DNA from: an uncultured bacterium
GTDB taxonomy: Bacteria; Myxococcota_A; Bradymonadia; UBA7976; VGTA01
Length of the DNA: 64,000 nucleotides
Reading direction: 5' to 3'
Assembly: GCA_943788935.1 (NCBI GenBank)
Contig: CALSSE010000029.1
Span: 1-64,000, forward strand
Shown: positions 51,340 through 60,741 of the stretch, piece by piece
Layout: each line of letters opens with the position of its first letter
How positions within the stretch are numbered: position 1 is the stretch's first letter
Position numbers and translations under genes: made by a program
Notes under the pieces: model-generated
Seen by the model: the letters and a program-made list of their open reading frames with translations, nothing else
The model's database searches: none
What the model was told of the DNA's origin: nothing

Positions 51340-51909
51340 AGTTCTCTCTGCGACGATTTCGTTAGAATTAAAAACTCAAGGCGGTGTTGGCTAATGCCTA
51401 CCGCATGTCTCTGAGTTTGGTCATCAATCATGTCTCTAAATATCATGTAAATGTGGTGGCGTATTGTATGCAACTCCCCCCATAAGTGCTACATAATTCT
51501 GTATGAAAGACCGGTGATGATCGCTGTTGACTCGCTGCTGACTCGCTGCTGTCTTGTTGCTAGCCCGCTGTTGTCTCATTCGTCTATCCCTGTCTACCGA
51601 TCAAATGATCGAGCTTTCCTCTTTGCGATCCATGCTGAAGTCACCGGGGCGATCTTCTCCTTAAGGAGAGTTGGCAATCTCGCTAAATGAGAGACCAACA
51701 ACAAGTATGTTGAGCGCCCTATAACCCGCACATTATTCAGACATCCCAGCCTGGTATTCAGTCATCTCATCAAGTCACATGACGCTGTACAATTTTCTTT
51801 TTAGATTAAATTTGACATGAAAGAGCGAACTGATTAATCCGCACGCAAATATTCAGTGTTTAAAAGATTATTTACGCTCGCTGTAAATCCTATTATAGGA
51901 GAAAATCAT
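51340..51909. other. Divergent intergenic region with two palindromes
   Basis: No convincing gene is present between acnB and the plus-strand lipoprotein-like gene. Two palindromes stand out: CGATCA-AA-TGATCG (51598-51611) and the perfect 14-mer TCTCCTTAAGGAGA (51656-51669). There is a short direct repeat of GACTCGCTGCT near 51528-51549. A TTGACA at 51812-51817 could be a -35 box for the rightward gene, but its -10 is weak. An AGGAG site lies just before the ATG at 51910. Confidence 0.5.
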
Positions 51910-52953
51910 ATGAATTACCGAGGAATCGTCACTGTTTCTCTTGTTCTCTCAACTCTACTTTGCCCATTCGGCTGTAACGATTCTTATCGAATAGATGAGA
52001 CGACCATTGGTGATCAGTTTGCGGATGACACCAACCGTCAACGTGGTGCTGAGGACAACTCGAACAACGGAAAATTTGACATTACAGTGGCGAGAGAAGG
52101 CTCGGTATATGCGACTTGTAATGAGGGCGCTATGATCATAAACCGTCTTGACGAAGAATACATCGTCGTCGTATCGGACGCTGATGCAGTGGACTACTTC
52201 CTTAGTCAGAGTAACAGCACCTTTCAAACCACTGTCGAATACTCTGGCCAGACCAATGAGGTCACCATTCCCAAAACACTTCCCTGGATGGTATCAGTGG
52301 TGAACAATGAAGACGGTTCTCATCAGCTTGTCATCCGCGACTTTCGTGTCAATGAGACGACAGGGTCACTGATCACCTCAGGTTCTCCCGGTAACTCAAT
52401 CTCAGCGATCGATGGAGGTCTCAAATTGGTCATTAACGGTTCAGAGATGACAAACAGCCACAGCGTTACTTATTACGAAGTAGGCAGTTGGTTCTTCGAG
52501 GGCTGTGACATAGAAGACTCAAACCCTACCATTGAAGCCTCACCTGATGTAGTCGCTGACTGTAATGATGGTGCCTTGGTTCTTGAGCGTAGCGCTAACA
52601 ATGATGGTCACATCATGGCCACTGTGACCGACGAGAATGCTGTAGAGTATTTCATAACACAGAGCGAGAGTGTTCAGTGCGAGGAGATCTCTTATTCAAA
52701 TGAGACTCGCGACGTCTGTGTTCAGAAGAGTTTTCATTATTCCACCACTGTCACCGAAGAAGGGACACTCGTATTAGATCAACTTCATGCCAATGGAGAT
52801 GACTACACCATGTCGATGAGAGATGGCGCGAGTCTTATTCATGAAGGAGGTGGTTTTCGTCTGACCTTACGTGGCTCTGAGATGACAAGCAGTCATACTG
52901 TGAGTTACTATGAAGTAGGCAATTGGCTATTTGACGCCTGCGTGTGGTATTAA
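51910..52953 (+). CDS. Probable lipoprotein with a duplicated unknown domain
   Basis: 347 residues from the ATG at 51910, which has an AGGAG site 8 bp upstream. A hydrophobic signal ends LCPFGC, an imperfect lipobox, so lipidation is probable but not certain. The mature protein is two copies of a domain of about 140 residues. Each copy opens with a CN(E/D)GA segment and closes with GSEMT(N/S)SH, YYEVG(S/N)W and a final Cys within a few residues. I do not recognise the family. The conserved Cys pair in each copy may form a disulfide. The gene stands alone between acnB and a minisatellite, transcribed rightward. Confidence 0.75.
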   Translation: MNYRGIVTVSLVLSTLLCPFGCNDSYRIDETTIGDQFADDTNRQRGAEDNSNNGKFDITVAREGSVYATCNEGAMIINRLDEEYIVVVSDADAVDYFLSQSNSTFQTTVEYSGQTNEVTIPKTLPWMVSVVNNEDGSHQLVIRDFRVNETTGSLITSGSPGNSISAIDGGLKLVINGSEMTNSHSVTYYEVGSWFFEGCDIEDSNPTIEASPDVVADCNDGALVLERSANNDGHIMATVTDENAVEYFITQSESVQCEEISYSNETRDVCVQKSFHYSTTVTEEGTLVLDQLHANGDDYTMSMRDGASLIHEGGGFRLTLRGSEMTSSHTVSYYEVGNWLFDACVWY

Positions 52954-53004
52954 AACATTTAGCCTGCAACGGTACTATTTAGCGAGGTCATAATAGTTAA
53001 GAGC

Positions 53005-53074
53005 AGAGTCAGTAAATCAGAGTCAGTAAATCAGAGTCAGTAGAACAGAGTCAGTAGAACAGAGTCAGTAGATC
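53005..53074. repeat. 14-bp minisatellite, five units
   Basis: Five units of AGAGTCAGTA(A/G)A(T/A)C run head to tail from 53005 to 53074. They fill the gap between two convergent genes and end 3 bases before the stop of the minus-strand membrane protein. No coding role is seen. Confidence 0.93.
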
Positions 53075-53077
53075 ACT

Positions 53078-53899
53078 CTAGGCCTGACTCTCTGAATCTA
53101 ATGGACTTGATCGGTAGCCAAGAACATTTAGCTCAATAAAGACAAAGGCGATCAGCCACAACAAGGCGTCCCAACATGAGAGAAGAGAGCCTTCGACTCC
53201 CCAATAAATCACGTTGATCACAAGAATACTGTAGAGGAGGGTCTTGATCATAGCGCTGACCTGAGTCCATCCATGAGTCAAGAAACCTCTCACTTGTAGA
53301 TGAACCTCCACATCTAGGATGAGGACGATAAGCAGCCAATTCGCCGAGGTGAGCACATCAACACATACTTGACGTTGCGCTGACATCAACGACGAATATG
53401 AACCGATCACCTGAGTGTTATTGATCTGATATAACGTTGATTGAGCGAGGCGTTGGCACTGCTCAATCGTGATGGGGACGTACTGGTCTAAGGTCACAAT
53501 GTATGTGTAGCTCGTCTTGATTAAACGACAAGGGTCGCTGCTGAATGGGACAGTGTCATGAACGAGTGTATATTTTATAATGTATCCATAAAATGAATAT
53601 ATAATGAACAGATAAGACAGCACCTTAACTGACTTTAACGATCTCTTTAGCCCATGTCTGATCTGATATTTTGGAAATATATCTGTCTCTAGTTCAAAAA
53701 TAACTAACAGGAAAATCCATGAGATCGTATCAATACTGGCCGAGTAGCCCTGTATGAGGCTCGACCATCCCAAACCGTCACTAAAGAGCCTGCTGCTCGC
53801 GATATGATCTTCTCTGAAGAAAAGATAAGCGTTGTAAACAAGCAAACCATAAACAATATATTTAAATATGTGAAAGTAGCCGACTCGCCTGTTTGGCAT
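53078..53899 (-). CDS. Six-helix membrane protein of unknown function
   Basis: 273 residues with six probable membrane segments (about 12-27, 52-70, 92-112, 187-203, 217-236 and 241-260). A loop between segments three and four contains several Cys. No catalytic motif or transporter signature is recognised. No clear ribosome-binding site precedes the ATG. It lies 17 bp after the stop of the MopE-like lipoprotein gene, so the two are probably co-transcribed and possibly translationally coupled. Confidence 0.7.
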   Translation of the reverse strand: MPNRRVGYFHIFKYIVYGLLVYNAYLFFREDHIASSRLFSDGLGWSSLIQGYSASIDTISWIFLLVIFELETDIFPKYQIRHGLKRSLKSVKVLSYLFIIYSFYGYIIKYTLVHDTVPFSSDPCRLIKTSYTYIVTLDQYVPITIEQCQRLAQSTLYQINNTQVIGSYSSLMSAQRQVCVDVLTSANWLLIVLILDVEVHLQVRGFLTHGWTQVSAMIKTLLYSILVINVIYWGVEGSLLSCWDALLWLIAFVFIELNVLGYRSSPLDSESQA

Positions 53900-53916
53900 A
53901 GGTTATGGTTCTGAAC

Positions 53917-54912
53917 TTACTGACATATTGTAACGTTAGGCGATCGACTGCAGTCATAATCATCACAGTCAGTAAAGTCATCTCCATCATTGTCTATCCC
54001 ATCAGAGCAGAGCGCATCGGTGTCTTCGGGGTCGCCCGTTGGAGTCATGCCTCCCCCTCCACACACTGTCACTGCAGGCGATCGACTGCAGTCATAGTCA
54101 TCACAGTCAGTGAAGTCATCTCCGTCGTTGTCTATCCCATCAGAGCAGAGCGCATCAGTGTCTTCGGGATCACCCGTTGGAGTCATGCCACCCCCTCCAC
54201 AGACTGTCACCGAAGACGATCGACTGCAGTCATAGTCATCACAGTCAGTGAAGTCATCTCCGTCGTTGTCTATCCCATCGGAACAGAGCGCATCGGTGTC
54301 CTCGGGATCGCCCGTTGGAGTCATGCCTCCCCCTCCACACACTGTCACCGCAGGCGATCGACTGCAGTCATAGTCATCACAGTCAGTAAAGTCATCTCCG
54401 TCGTTGTCTATCCCATCAGAGCAGAGCGCATCGGTGTCCTCGGGGTCACCCGTTGGAGTCATGCCTCCTCCTCCACAGACTGTCACCGCAGGCGATCGAC
54501 TACAATCAAAGTCATCACAGTCAGTAAAGTCATCTCCGTCATTGTCTATCCCATCGGAGCAGAGCGCATCGGTGTCTTCAAATTCACTTGAGGAGCTACC
54601 TGCGTTCATAGTGCCTGCGTTCATAGTGCCTGCGTTCATGGTGCCTGCGTTCATGGTGCCTGCGTTCATAGTGCCTGCGTTCATAGTGCCAGCGTTCATA
54701 GTGCCAGCGTTCATGGTGCCAGCGTTCATAGTGCCTGCATTCATAGTGCCTGCGTTCATGCCTGACATATCGCCGGCAGAGTCCATCATCGCGCCTGCGC
54801 TCTCTCCTGCCGTGGTCTCGGTCGTCTCATCAGAGTCTTCAGCACAGGCGTATATTCCTAACACGAGTGAGAAGGGTAAGCACAGCTGTAGAAGGGGTCT
54901 ATGATTAATCAT
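53917..54912 (-). CDS. MopE-like Cys/Asp repeat lipoprotein
   Basis: 331 residues. The signal ends GIYAC, a lipobox. An acidic stretch is followed by 11 Asn-Ala-Gly units, ten of them continued by Thr-Met, and then five copies of a 46-residue unit with CSDGIDNDGDDFTDCDDYDC and a Gly-rich linker. The unit matches the putative metal-binding MopE-type motif (Cu-binding_MopE family). The Cys and Asp residues could bind a metal such as copper or calcium, though no experiment is implied here. The NAGTM region probably acts as a flexible spacer from the membrane. The repeats also make long open frames on the other strand, which are artefacts. Confidence 0.85.
   Translation of the reverse strand: MINHRPLLQLCLPFSLVLGIYACAEDSDETTETTAGESAGAMMDSAGDMSGMNAGTMNAGTMNAGTMNAGTMNAGTMNAGTMNAGTMNAGTMNAGTMNAGTMNAGSSSSEFEDTDALCSDGIDNDGDDFTDCDDFDCSRSPAVTVCGGGGMTPTGDPEDTDALCSDGIDNDGDDFTDCDDYDCSRSPAVTVCGGGGMTPTGDPEDTDALCSDGIDNDGDDFTDCDDYDCSRSSSVTVCGGGGMTPTGDPEDTDALCSDGIDNDGDDFTDCDDYDCSRSPAVTVCGGGGMTPTGDPEDTDALCSDGIDNDGDDFTDCDDYDCSRSPNVTICQ
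53938..54583. repeat. 138-bp tandem repeat, about five units, inside the MopE-like gene
   Basis: Units begin at 53938, 54076, 54214, 54352 and 54490, exactly 138 bp apart (46 codons). The last one is incomplete. Copies differ at only a few bases, so they have recently expanded or are kept alike by recombination. Confidence 0.95.
54601..54760. repeat. 15-bp minisatellite, about 11 units, inside the MopE-like gene
   Basis: About 11 units of TGCGTTCATAGTGCC (or close variants) encode Asn-Ala-Gly-Thr-Met on the minus strand. Unit number can change without a frameshift, varying the spacer between the lipid anchor and the MopE-like repeats. Confidence 0.95.
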
Positions 54913-55047
54913 GATAACACTTAACTTTCATGGGAGTTCACGGCGACGTGAAGCTAAAGGGTCACACTCGTCTAGTACGAATAGACACGTCATTAGTCGA
55001 TTTCTCTGAGTAATACAATTTGAAACAGGATTAACGAGTCTCCGCGA

Positions 55048-55536
55048 TCATAGTAAGAACTTATTATCTATGTTCACAAATTGATCAGCAGATTCAATCA
55101 ATGCTTGCGCAGTATTTTGAGGCACACCATACACAGTCACATGGGTGCCATACTTTTGCTGAATGCGCTCAACGAGCAGCTGGAAATCGCCATCGCCTGA
55201 GACCAAAATAACCCTATCGACATGGGGAGCGATCTCGATGACATCTAAAGTGATCCCGACGTCCCAATCGCCCTTCGCGCTCCCATCTCGACGCTGAATA
55301 AATGGCTTTAACATCACCTCAAAGCCAATCCCCCTTAGGATATGATGAAACTGCCGTCGCTTTGGATCTTGGCTCGCCGTTGTATAGGCTTTGGCGCTCA
55401 CCACCTCTAGAGAGTGTGTGGCGGCGGCCCACCAATGATTATAGTCGAAATGTCGCTGATAGGCATCACGACACGTGTAATAGACATTCTGAACATCAAC
55501 GAATAAGGCGACTGTTTCTTTGTGGTCTGTAGACAT
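55048..55536 (-). CDS. NYN-domain (LabA/DUF88-like) protein
   Basis: 162 residues. It opens with a strand ending LFVDVQN (11-17), carries DVGITLDVIEIA in the middle, and has a VILVSGDGDF motif followed by a VTVYGVP strand. These are the acidic residues and order of the NYN/PIN-like nuclease fold (LabA-like, DUF88). Family members are thought to be metal-dependent RNases or RNA-binding proteins. The conserved Asp residues (Asp13, and those in SGDGDF) are present. An AGAGAGAAG site precedes the ATG. It is transcribed away from the kinase gene and seems to be alone. Confidence 0.85.
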   Translation of the reverse strand: MSTDHKETVALFVDVQNVYYTCRDAYQRHFDYNHWWAAATHSLEVVSAKAYTTASQDPKRRQFHHILRGIGFEVMLKPFIQRRDGSAKGDWDVGITLDVIEIAPHVDRVILVSGDGDFQLLVERIQQKYGTHVTVYGVPQNTAQALIESADQFVNIDNKFLL

Positions 55537-55740
55537 GGCTTCTCTCTCTATATCTGATCCTCTGAGCAGGTTGATGCTCTGAGGTCATAGGTGTGAAATC
55601 CCTTTAAAAATTATGGTATGCGGTATATGTCTCTCAAGCGCAACAGCCCGATCTCTTTTAAAGAGAGGTCTCGTCAAGACTGATCTTGAGATCGGATCAA
55701 TCCCCCTCTGTGATTGAGGCCATTCACTCAAATGGTTGAT

Positions 55741-55796
55741 ATTCTGTTGGTTACATTCTGTTGGTTACATTCTGTTGGTTACATTCTGTTGGTTAC
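55741..55796. repeat. 14-bp minisatellite, four units, upstream of the kinase gene
   Basis: ATTCTGTTGGTTAC occurs four times head to tail, ending 26 bases before the kinase ATG. It lies where a promoter or leader would be, so unit number could affect spacing or expression. Confidence 0.93.
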
Positions 55797-55822
55797 GCTC
55801 ATCACCCCTTGAGGAGTTTTTC

Positions 55823-58800
55823 ATGAGTCTTGACAGCCCTGCCGGTCCCATTAGCAACAAAGATAAGTTTAAGGCCTTGGCTAAACAGGCGGTGATCAGC
55901 GCGGCCATGAACGTGGTGCCGGGCCCCGTTGCCTTTATGATCGAGATAGGGCAAGAGGCCTATAAGCTGTGGGGCTCTTCAGACCCCGAAGAGCGAGAAG
56001 CGTACCAACGAGGCGCCCGAGCGCTCAGCGAGGCCGAGGTGGATCAGCTACAAGCAGAGCTCGCCGAAGAGACCGGTGTAGATGATCGGGCGGTGGTTGA
56101 TCTCATGGTGGAGAGCGTTCGCCAAATGCGTCACACCGGTGAAGATGAAGCGCTACGGAGCATAAACGCTAGCTTACATCAAGCCACCAATGGACACGCC
56201 ACGATCACACCTCAGTCAGGCCGATCGGGGTCTCTGCGCCTTAACCCTTCGGCGATCAACACCATGATGGGAGCGGGTCGACGTCGGGTTGAGCATAGTG
56301 GGCGGAGCGCTTGGCCACAGGTAGAGGGGTTCGAGATCAACGGCGTCTTGGGAAGTGGAGCCGCCGGTACCGTTTATTTGGCCAAGCAGCTCAGCGAAGG
56401 AGGACGAGTATGCGCGCTCAAGGTGGGTCAGCTAGAGAGCGCGACTCGTTTTGAGCGAGAGGTCAGCGCCATGCGAGCGGTGGATCATCCGCACCTTATT
56501 GATTTATGGGGCAGCGGGCAGCTCAACGAGCCCCCTCCTCGGTATTGGATCGCTATGCCTAATGTGGGTGGGTTAACCTTAGCTGATGTGTGGCGACAAA
56601 ATAGTGTTCACGCGACCTTAAGCCTCTCCGACAAGCTCAAGCTGATGGGAGAGGTGCTCTCAGGTTTGGTCGCCCTTCACCAAGCAGGCTTGGTCCATCG
56701 TGATCTCAAGCCCGCCAATGCTTTGGTGACTCCCCATCTATCGGTGCGCCTCGCCGACTTTGGTCTCAGCAAAGAGGCGGTCAAGGCCGACGAGACGACA
56801 GAGACCGCCACCAGTGTTGGGCTCGAGGGTACCCCCGCTTACATGAGCCCTGAACAAGTTCAAGAGGATCGTCAAGCGGGCGCGGAGGTCGATGTGTGGG
56901 CTTTTGGGGTGATGCTCTATGAAGCGATCAAGGGAGAGCGGCCCTTCAAGGGCAATAACTTGATGATCCTCGGCGGACAAATCCTCAATCAGGCCATCGA
57001 TGTTGAGGGAGCCTGGGTACCCAATGAGCTTCAGTCGGTCTTAAGCAAGAGTCTAGAGCGTGATCCTCGTCAACGCTATGGCAGCGCCTTAGAGATTCAA
57101 CGACCCTACCAAGAGGGCGCGGGGATCATCATCGATCGACACAGCCATAATGAGCTGCGTGGGGCATGGACAGAGCTCGAGACAGCCCAGCTCTTGTACA
57201 GCATACACTCGGTGGATGAGCTCGGTGATCAAGGGTGGCGAGGTCAGCTGACATCCCAAGCGGCTGAGCGTGTCGCGGAGGCTTTGGTCAAGGTCAGCGA
57301 ATGGCGAGCTCAGCTCGCTGAGGCAGCTGATGAACTAGAGATGAGCCAACGTCGCTTAAGCGAGGAGGAGGTTCAGCACATTCAAGCCTCGATCAGCATC
57401 GCCCATGAAGCCTTAGCCAGCCATCAAGGTCTAGTCGATCAATGGCGAGCGTGGCATAGTGGCTTGTGTCATCTAGAGCGCAAACGACTGATCACTCAAG
57501 CCCAGCTTGAGGCCACACAGCTTCGTGTACGTGTGTTAGACTCAGCCAACCCCACCTTTCATCAAAGCCTCACCGCTTATGGTCGAGCAGATTATGACCA
57601 ACGAGAGCGAACTCAGCGTCAAGCGTTGAGTCAACTTGGTGATCTAAAGAGCGAGCTCAACCGTCGAGCAGAGGAGCTAACCCAACGAGCCCGACAAGCG
57701 AGTGTCGGTCAAGAGCGTCAGCAGGCTTATGATCAAGGAGTAATTCAAGGCGAGCCTCAAGGTAAGCGAGCCGCTCGCCAATGGATCGATCGTCTAGTCG
57801 GTGAAGCGCAGGCTAATGAGGAGAGCCGAGAGCAGCTCGCTCTGGTCGCTCAAGCTCGTTTGGCAGAGATGATTCAGGCGTGGACTCACCTCACGACCTA
57901 TGCTGTAGATCATGATCGAGCAGGTCAGGCGTGGCGCCAAGCGCTCGACAGCGGCGAGCTCGCTCGTTTTTGTTTAGATCAGGCCTTAAGCCCCCCTGCT
58001 CAGCCCCAACACTCACTTACACAGCTTGAGCCGGTGAGTCCCCAAAGATTAGGCGAGGTGTTAGCCAAAGGCATGACAGCGGCGGTCCCCTTGGCGATAG
58101 AGCGGGCACATCAACAGAGTCTGAGCGCGGTCGCCGGTTGGGCATCGGCAGGGGTCGCTAGCCAGATCAGCGCACACACAGAGGGGGCAGATGGCGTGAC
58201 TCGGCTTCAACGCAGCGGCCATCTCGTGGGCTTCAGCGAGGCCTTTAGGGATCAAGTTCAAGATTTCGTTGATCAGCAAAGTCGTAGAGCCCCGATCTCT
58301 TTGAGACCGATCGAACAAGCCTTACGCAGTGAGCTCACTCATGATTTACGAGCGCAAGAAGAGCTACAGGCTATAAGGCGACAAGCTCAGATAAAAAGAC
58401 GTAATCGACTAGCGGTAATAGCAGTCGTTCTTTTATTACTTGGCGCCGGCTGGTTGGCTGTGGAGAGGGCAGAGCGTGAGCGAGTGGAAGCGATCGCTCG
58501 GGCAGAGCGTGAGCGAGTGGAAGCGATCGCTCGGGGAGATCAAATTGGTCCAAAATTCATTAACATTCCCGCCGGTAGCTTTCAAATGGGCTCGAATGAT
58601 GGTGATTCAGATGAAAAGCCGATGCACAGCGTCAACGTCAAAGCCTTTCTGATGAGTGAGAGCGAGGTGACGGTAGGGTCAGTACCGGAAGTGCGTGGAG
58701 GCAGGGCGGTGTACTGAGCCCGATACAGGTTCGTCCAAATGCACTTGGGATAAGCGAGGTAAAGAGGACCACCCGATCAATTGTGTAGATTGGGGACAAG

Positions 58801-59254
58801 CGAGAACCTTTGCGGTGTGGGCGGGAGGCGACTTGCCCACCGAAGCGCAATGGGAGTATGCTGCGCGGGGCGGAGAGCGATATAAATATGCAGGATCTAA
58901 TGACCCAGATAAGATAGCTTGGTATTCATCAAACTCAGGAGGTTCAACACACTCGGTGAAGACCAAAAAGCCTAATGCCTATGGCTTATATGATATGAGC
59001 GGCAATGTATGGGAGTGGACACTTGACGAGTACCACAGTGACTATGATGGCGCCCCTAATAAGGCTGAAGAGCCATGGGGCTTAATACCTACATGCAGGC
59101 AAGTGTGCGACAGAGGGTCGTCGAGGCGCGTGCTTCGAGGCGGGGGTTGGGACTCACGATGCCAGGATCCTTCGGGTGGCGATTCGCGGCCACATCGACC
59201 CCGACATCGCTCCAACCGCGCCTCGGTTTCCGTATTCGCAGGACGCTCCCTTGA
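55823..59254 (+). pseudogene. Hanks-type Ser/Thr kinase fused to an FGE/SUMF1 domain, broken by three frameshifts
   Basis: The ATG at 55823 has a GAGGAG site 6 bp upstream. The first frame runs to a stop at 58717. The kinase domain (about 170-430) has a GxGxxG loop, HRDLKPAN (about 292), a DFG and an SPEQ activation segment, and looks active. A long, Gln/Ala/Glu-rich, largely helical region and a membrane helix (about 862-880) follow, then an FGE-type domain beginning IPAGSFQMGS. The FGE reading continues in the next frame after an extra base in GGG at 58676-58678 (giving GQYRKCVEAG), again after one extra base near 59157 (giving WDSDARILRVAIRG), and again near 59212 (giving PRLGFRIRRTLP and a stop at 59254). 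If repaired it would encode about 1140 residues. The truncated kinase with its membrane anchor may still function. Confidence 0.8.
58468..58533. repeat. 33-bp direct duplication after the kinase membrane helix
   Basis: Two exact 33-bp copies (58468-58500 and 58501-58533) encode repeated Arg-Ala-Glu-Arg-Glu-Arg-Val-Glu-Ala-Ile-Ala, a charged helical linker between the membrane segment and the FGE domain. Each copy contains the palindrome GCGATCGC. Confidence 0.95.
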
Positions 59255-59925
59255 ATTCCTTGAACACTTGAACACTTGATCAGTAGTATGAGTCTATGAT
59301 GAGAGCTAACAGTCAAGAGCGCGGAGCTCAGCACGACGGGGCCTCGGTCGGCGGAAGGGCGGCGAGGAGGCAGCGCGTAGCGGCAGCCCCAAGAGTAAGG
59401 TCTCAGAGGAGTTTGAAACCCTCGTTAAACATACCAGCAAGCCAATATCTACTACGATGTACCTTCCCTATACTCACCCAATGATCACTTGGTCAGCTTT
59501 ATGTGTTTAGGAAATACAAGGTCTCAGAGGAATATAATTAATAAGGCCTCAGAGGAATCAAAGTAATATAATAAGGCCTCAGAGGATTTGAAAGTAAGGT
59601 CTCAGAGGAAGTTTGAAAGAGGAAAGAGTACAGAGAAAGATCTACAGAGGATTAATCAGGAAAAGTAAGGTCTCAGAGGAATTTGAAAGGCGTACACACC
59701 ACCAACGGTGATGAGGTCGTTTATGTTTGAAGTCGAATGAATCTCTTGGTCAGCTTTCTGTCTCTAGGCTGTAAAGTGATAAGGTCTCAGAGGAGTTTGA
59801 AACGGTCTTAACAACGCAACAAGGTCTACACGAGTACTTTAATCACCCAAGGATTTGGCAGCTTTATGTGAGGAAATGGAAAGAGTTGAGTAAGGTCTCA
59901 GAGGAGTTTGAAACCCATATCTACT
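59255..59925. repeat. Interspersed GGTCTCAGAGGA repeats and fragments of the transposase 3' flank
   Basis: No gene is seen. The core (A)AGG(T/C)CTCAGAGGA, usually extended by GTTTGAAA, occurs near 59397, 59518, 59545, 59573, 59594, 59662, 59788 and 59890. A fragment of about 95 bases (59414-59510) copies the sequence that lies 3' of the intact transposase gene (TACCTTCCCTATACTCACCC ... TTTATGTG). Decayed pieces of the same sequence recur near 59740 and 59830-59880. The first 100 bases are GC-richer than their surroundings. Confidence 0.75.
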
Positions 59926-60305
59926 ACGATGTACCTTCCCTATACTCACCCAATGATCACTTGGTCAGCTTTATGTGCTTAGGAAATGTAAAGAGTAATG
60001 TGTTCGAGCGCTAAGCCTCTTCGTGGACTCAGAGCTTTATGATTAAGCCGTCGATGATTAAGCGCAGCTCACTCAAGCTGAATAAGTGACCCCACTCCTC
60101 GAGGTCGAGCCCCGCCGGAGGGAAAGAGTCAGGTCGAGGCGAGGTATATTTGGTAACAGACCATCGCGCAAGGCACGATAGACCTCTTGAAACCGCGCCG
60201 TACACACCGACCATACTCGGATTGATGAGGTCGTTTAGTCGATCATTGACACTTCGTCCGACATAAGGGGCGCTGCCCTCGCTTCACAGGTCGAGCCTTA
60301 TCTGA
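59926..60305 (-). pseudogene. Decayed copy of the RAYT transposase 3' end and flank
   Basis: This stretch aligns by eye with the intact element at 61826-62205. The non-coding flank (59926-60050) is nearly identical. The part matching the transposase C-terminal codons (60051-60305) has indels and substitutions and no intact frame. The 5' two-thirds of the gene are absent. It is best read as a truncated, inactive remnant left by earlier insertion or recombination. Confidence 0.75.
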
Positions 60306-60325
60306 CTCTCCTCAGCTGCTGATCA

Positions 60326-60690
60326 AGGGTAATAAGGTCTCAGAGGAGTTTTAACAAGGTCTCTAACAAGGTCTTAACAAGGTCTCAGAGGAGTATAATT
60401 AATAAGGCCTCAGAGGAGTTTGAAAGAGGAAAGAGGAAAGAGGAAAGAGGAAAGAGGAAAGAGGAAAGAGGAAAGAGGAGTTTGAAGCCCTCGCTAAACA
60501 TACCAGCAAGCCAATACCTACCATGTACCTTCCCTATACTCACCCAATGATCACTTGGTCAGCTTTATGTGCTTAGGAAATGTAAAGAGTAATGTGTTCG
60601 AGCGCTAAGCCTCTTCGTGGACTCAGAGCTTTATGATTAAGCCGTCGATGATTAAGCGCAGCTCACTCAAGCTGATTAAGTGAGAGAATT
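60326..60690. repeat. Composite repeat block: GGTCTCAGAGGA array, 7-bp microsatellite and transposase flank
   Basis: The order is: four or five GG(T/C)CTCAGAGG or shortened AAGGTCT(T/C)AACA units (60326-60422), eight AAAGAGG units (60423-60478), then about 200 bases copying the sequence 3' of the transposase gene (60481-60685). The same order recurs at 61565-61970 beside the intact transposase, so this is a segmental duplication lacking the transposase itself. Two inverted CCTCTGAGACCTC-type pieces follow at 60686-60735. Confidence 0.8.
60423..60478. repeat. AAAGAGG microsatellite, eight units
   Basis: Eight perfect 7-bp units run head to tail. A sister array with six units lies at 61745-61786 in the same sequence context, showing length variation between copies of the composite repeat. 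Confidence 0.95.
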
Positions 60691-60741
60691 CCTCTGAGAC
60701 CTCTAAAAAAGCGAAGAGAGAATTCCTCTTAAATCCGAAGT

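Noticed and set aside
51451-51690. 79-codon frame upstream of acnB
   Set aside because: No ribosome-binding site, atypical composition, and it overlaps the palindromes and a short direct repeat.
53905-54591. Long plus-strand open frame with repeated sequence
   Set aside because: It is the antisense of the 138-bp MopE-like repeats. The minus strand has the signal peptide, lipobox and Cys/Asp pattern.
54404-54904. Plus-strand frame with repeated Val-Pro-Ala-Phe
   Set aside because: Antisense shadow of the 15-bp repeat that encodes Asn-Ala-Gly-Thr-Met in the lipoprotein gene.
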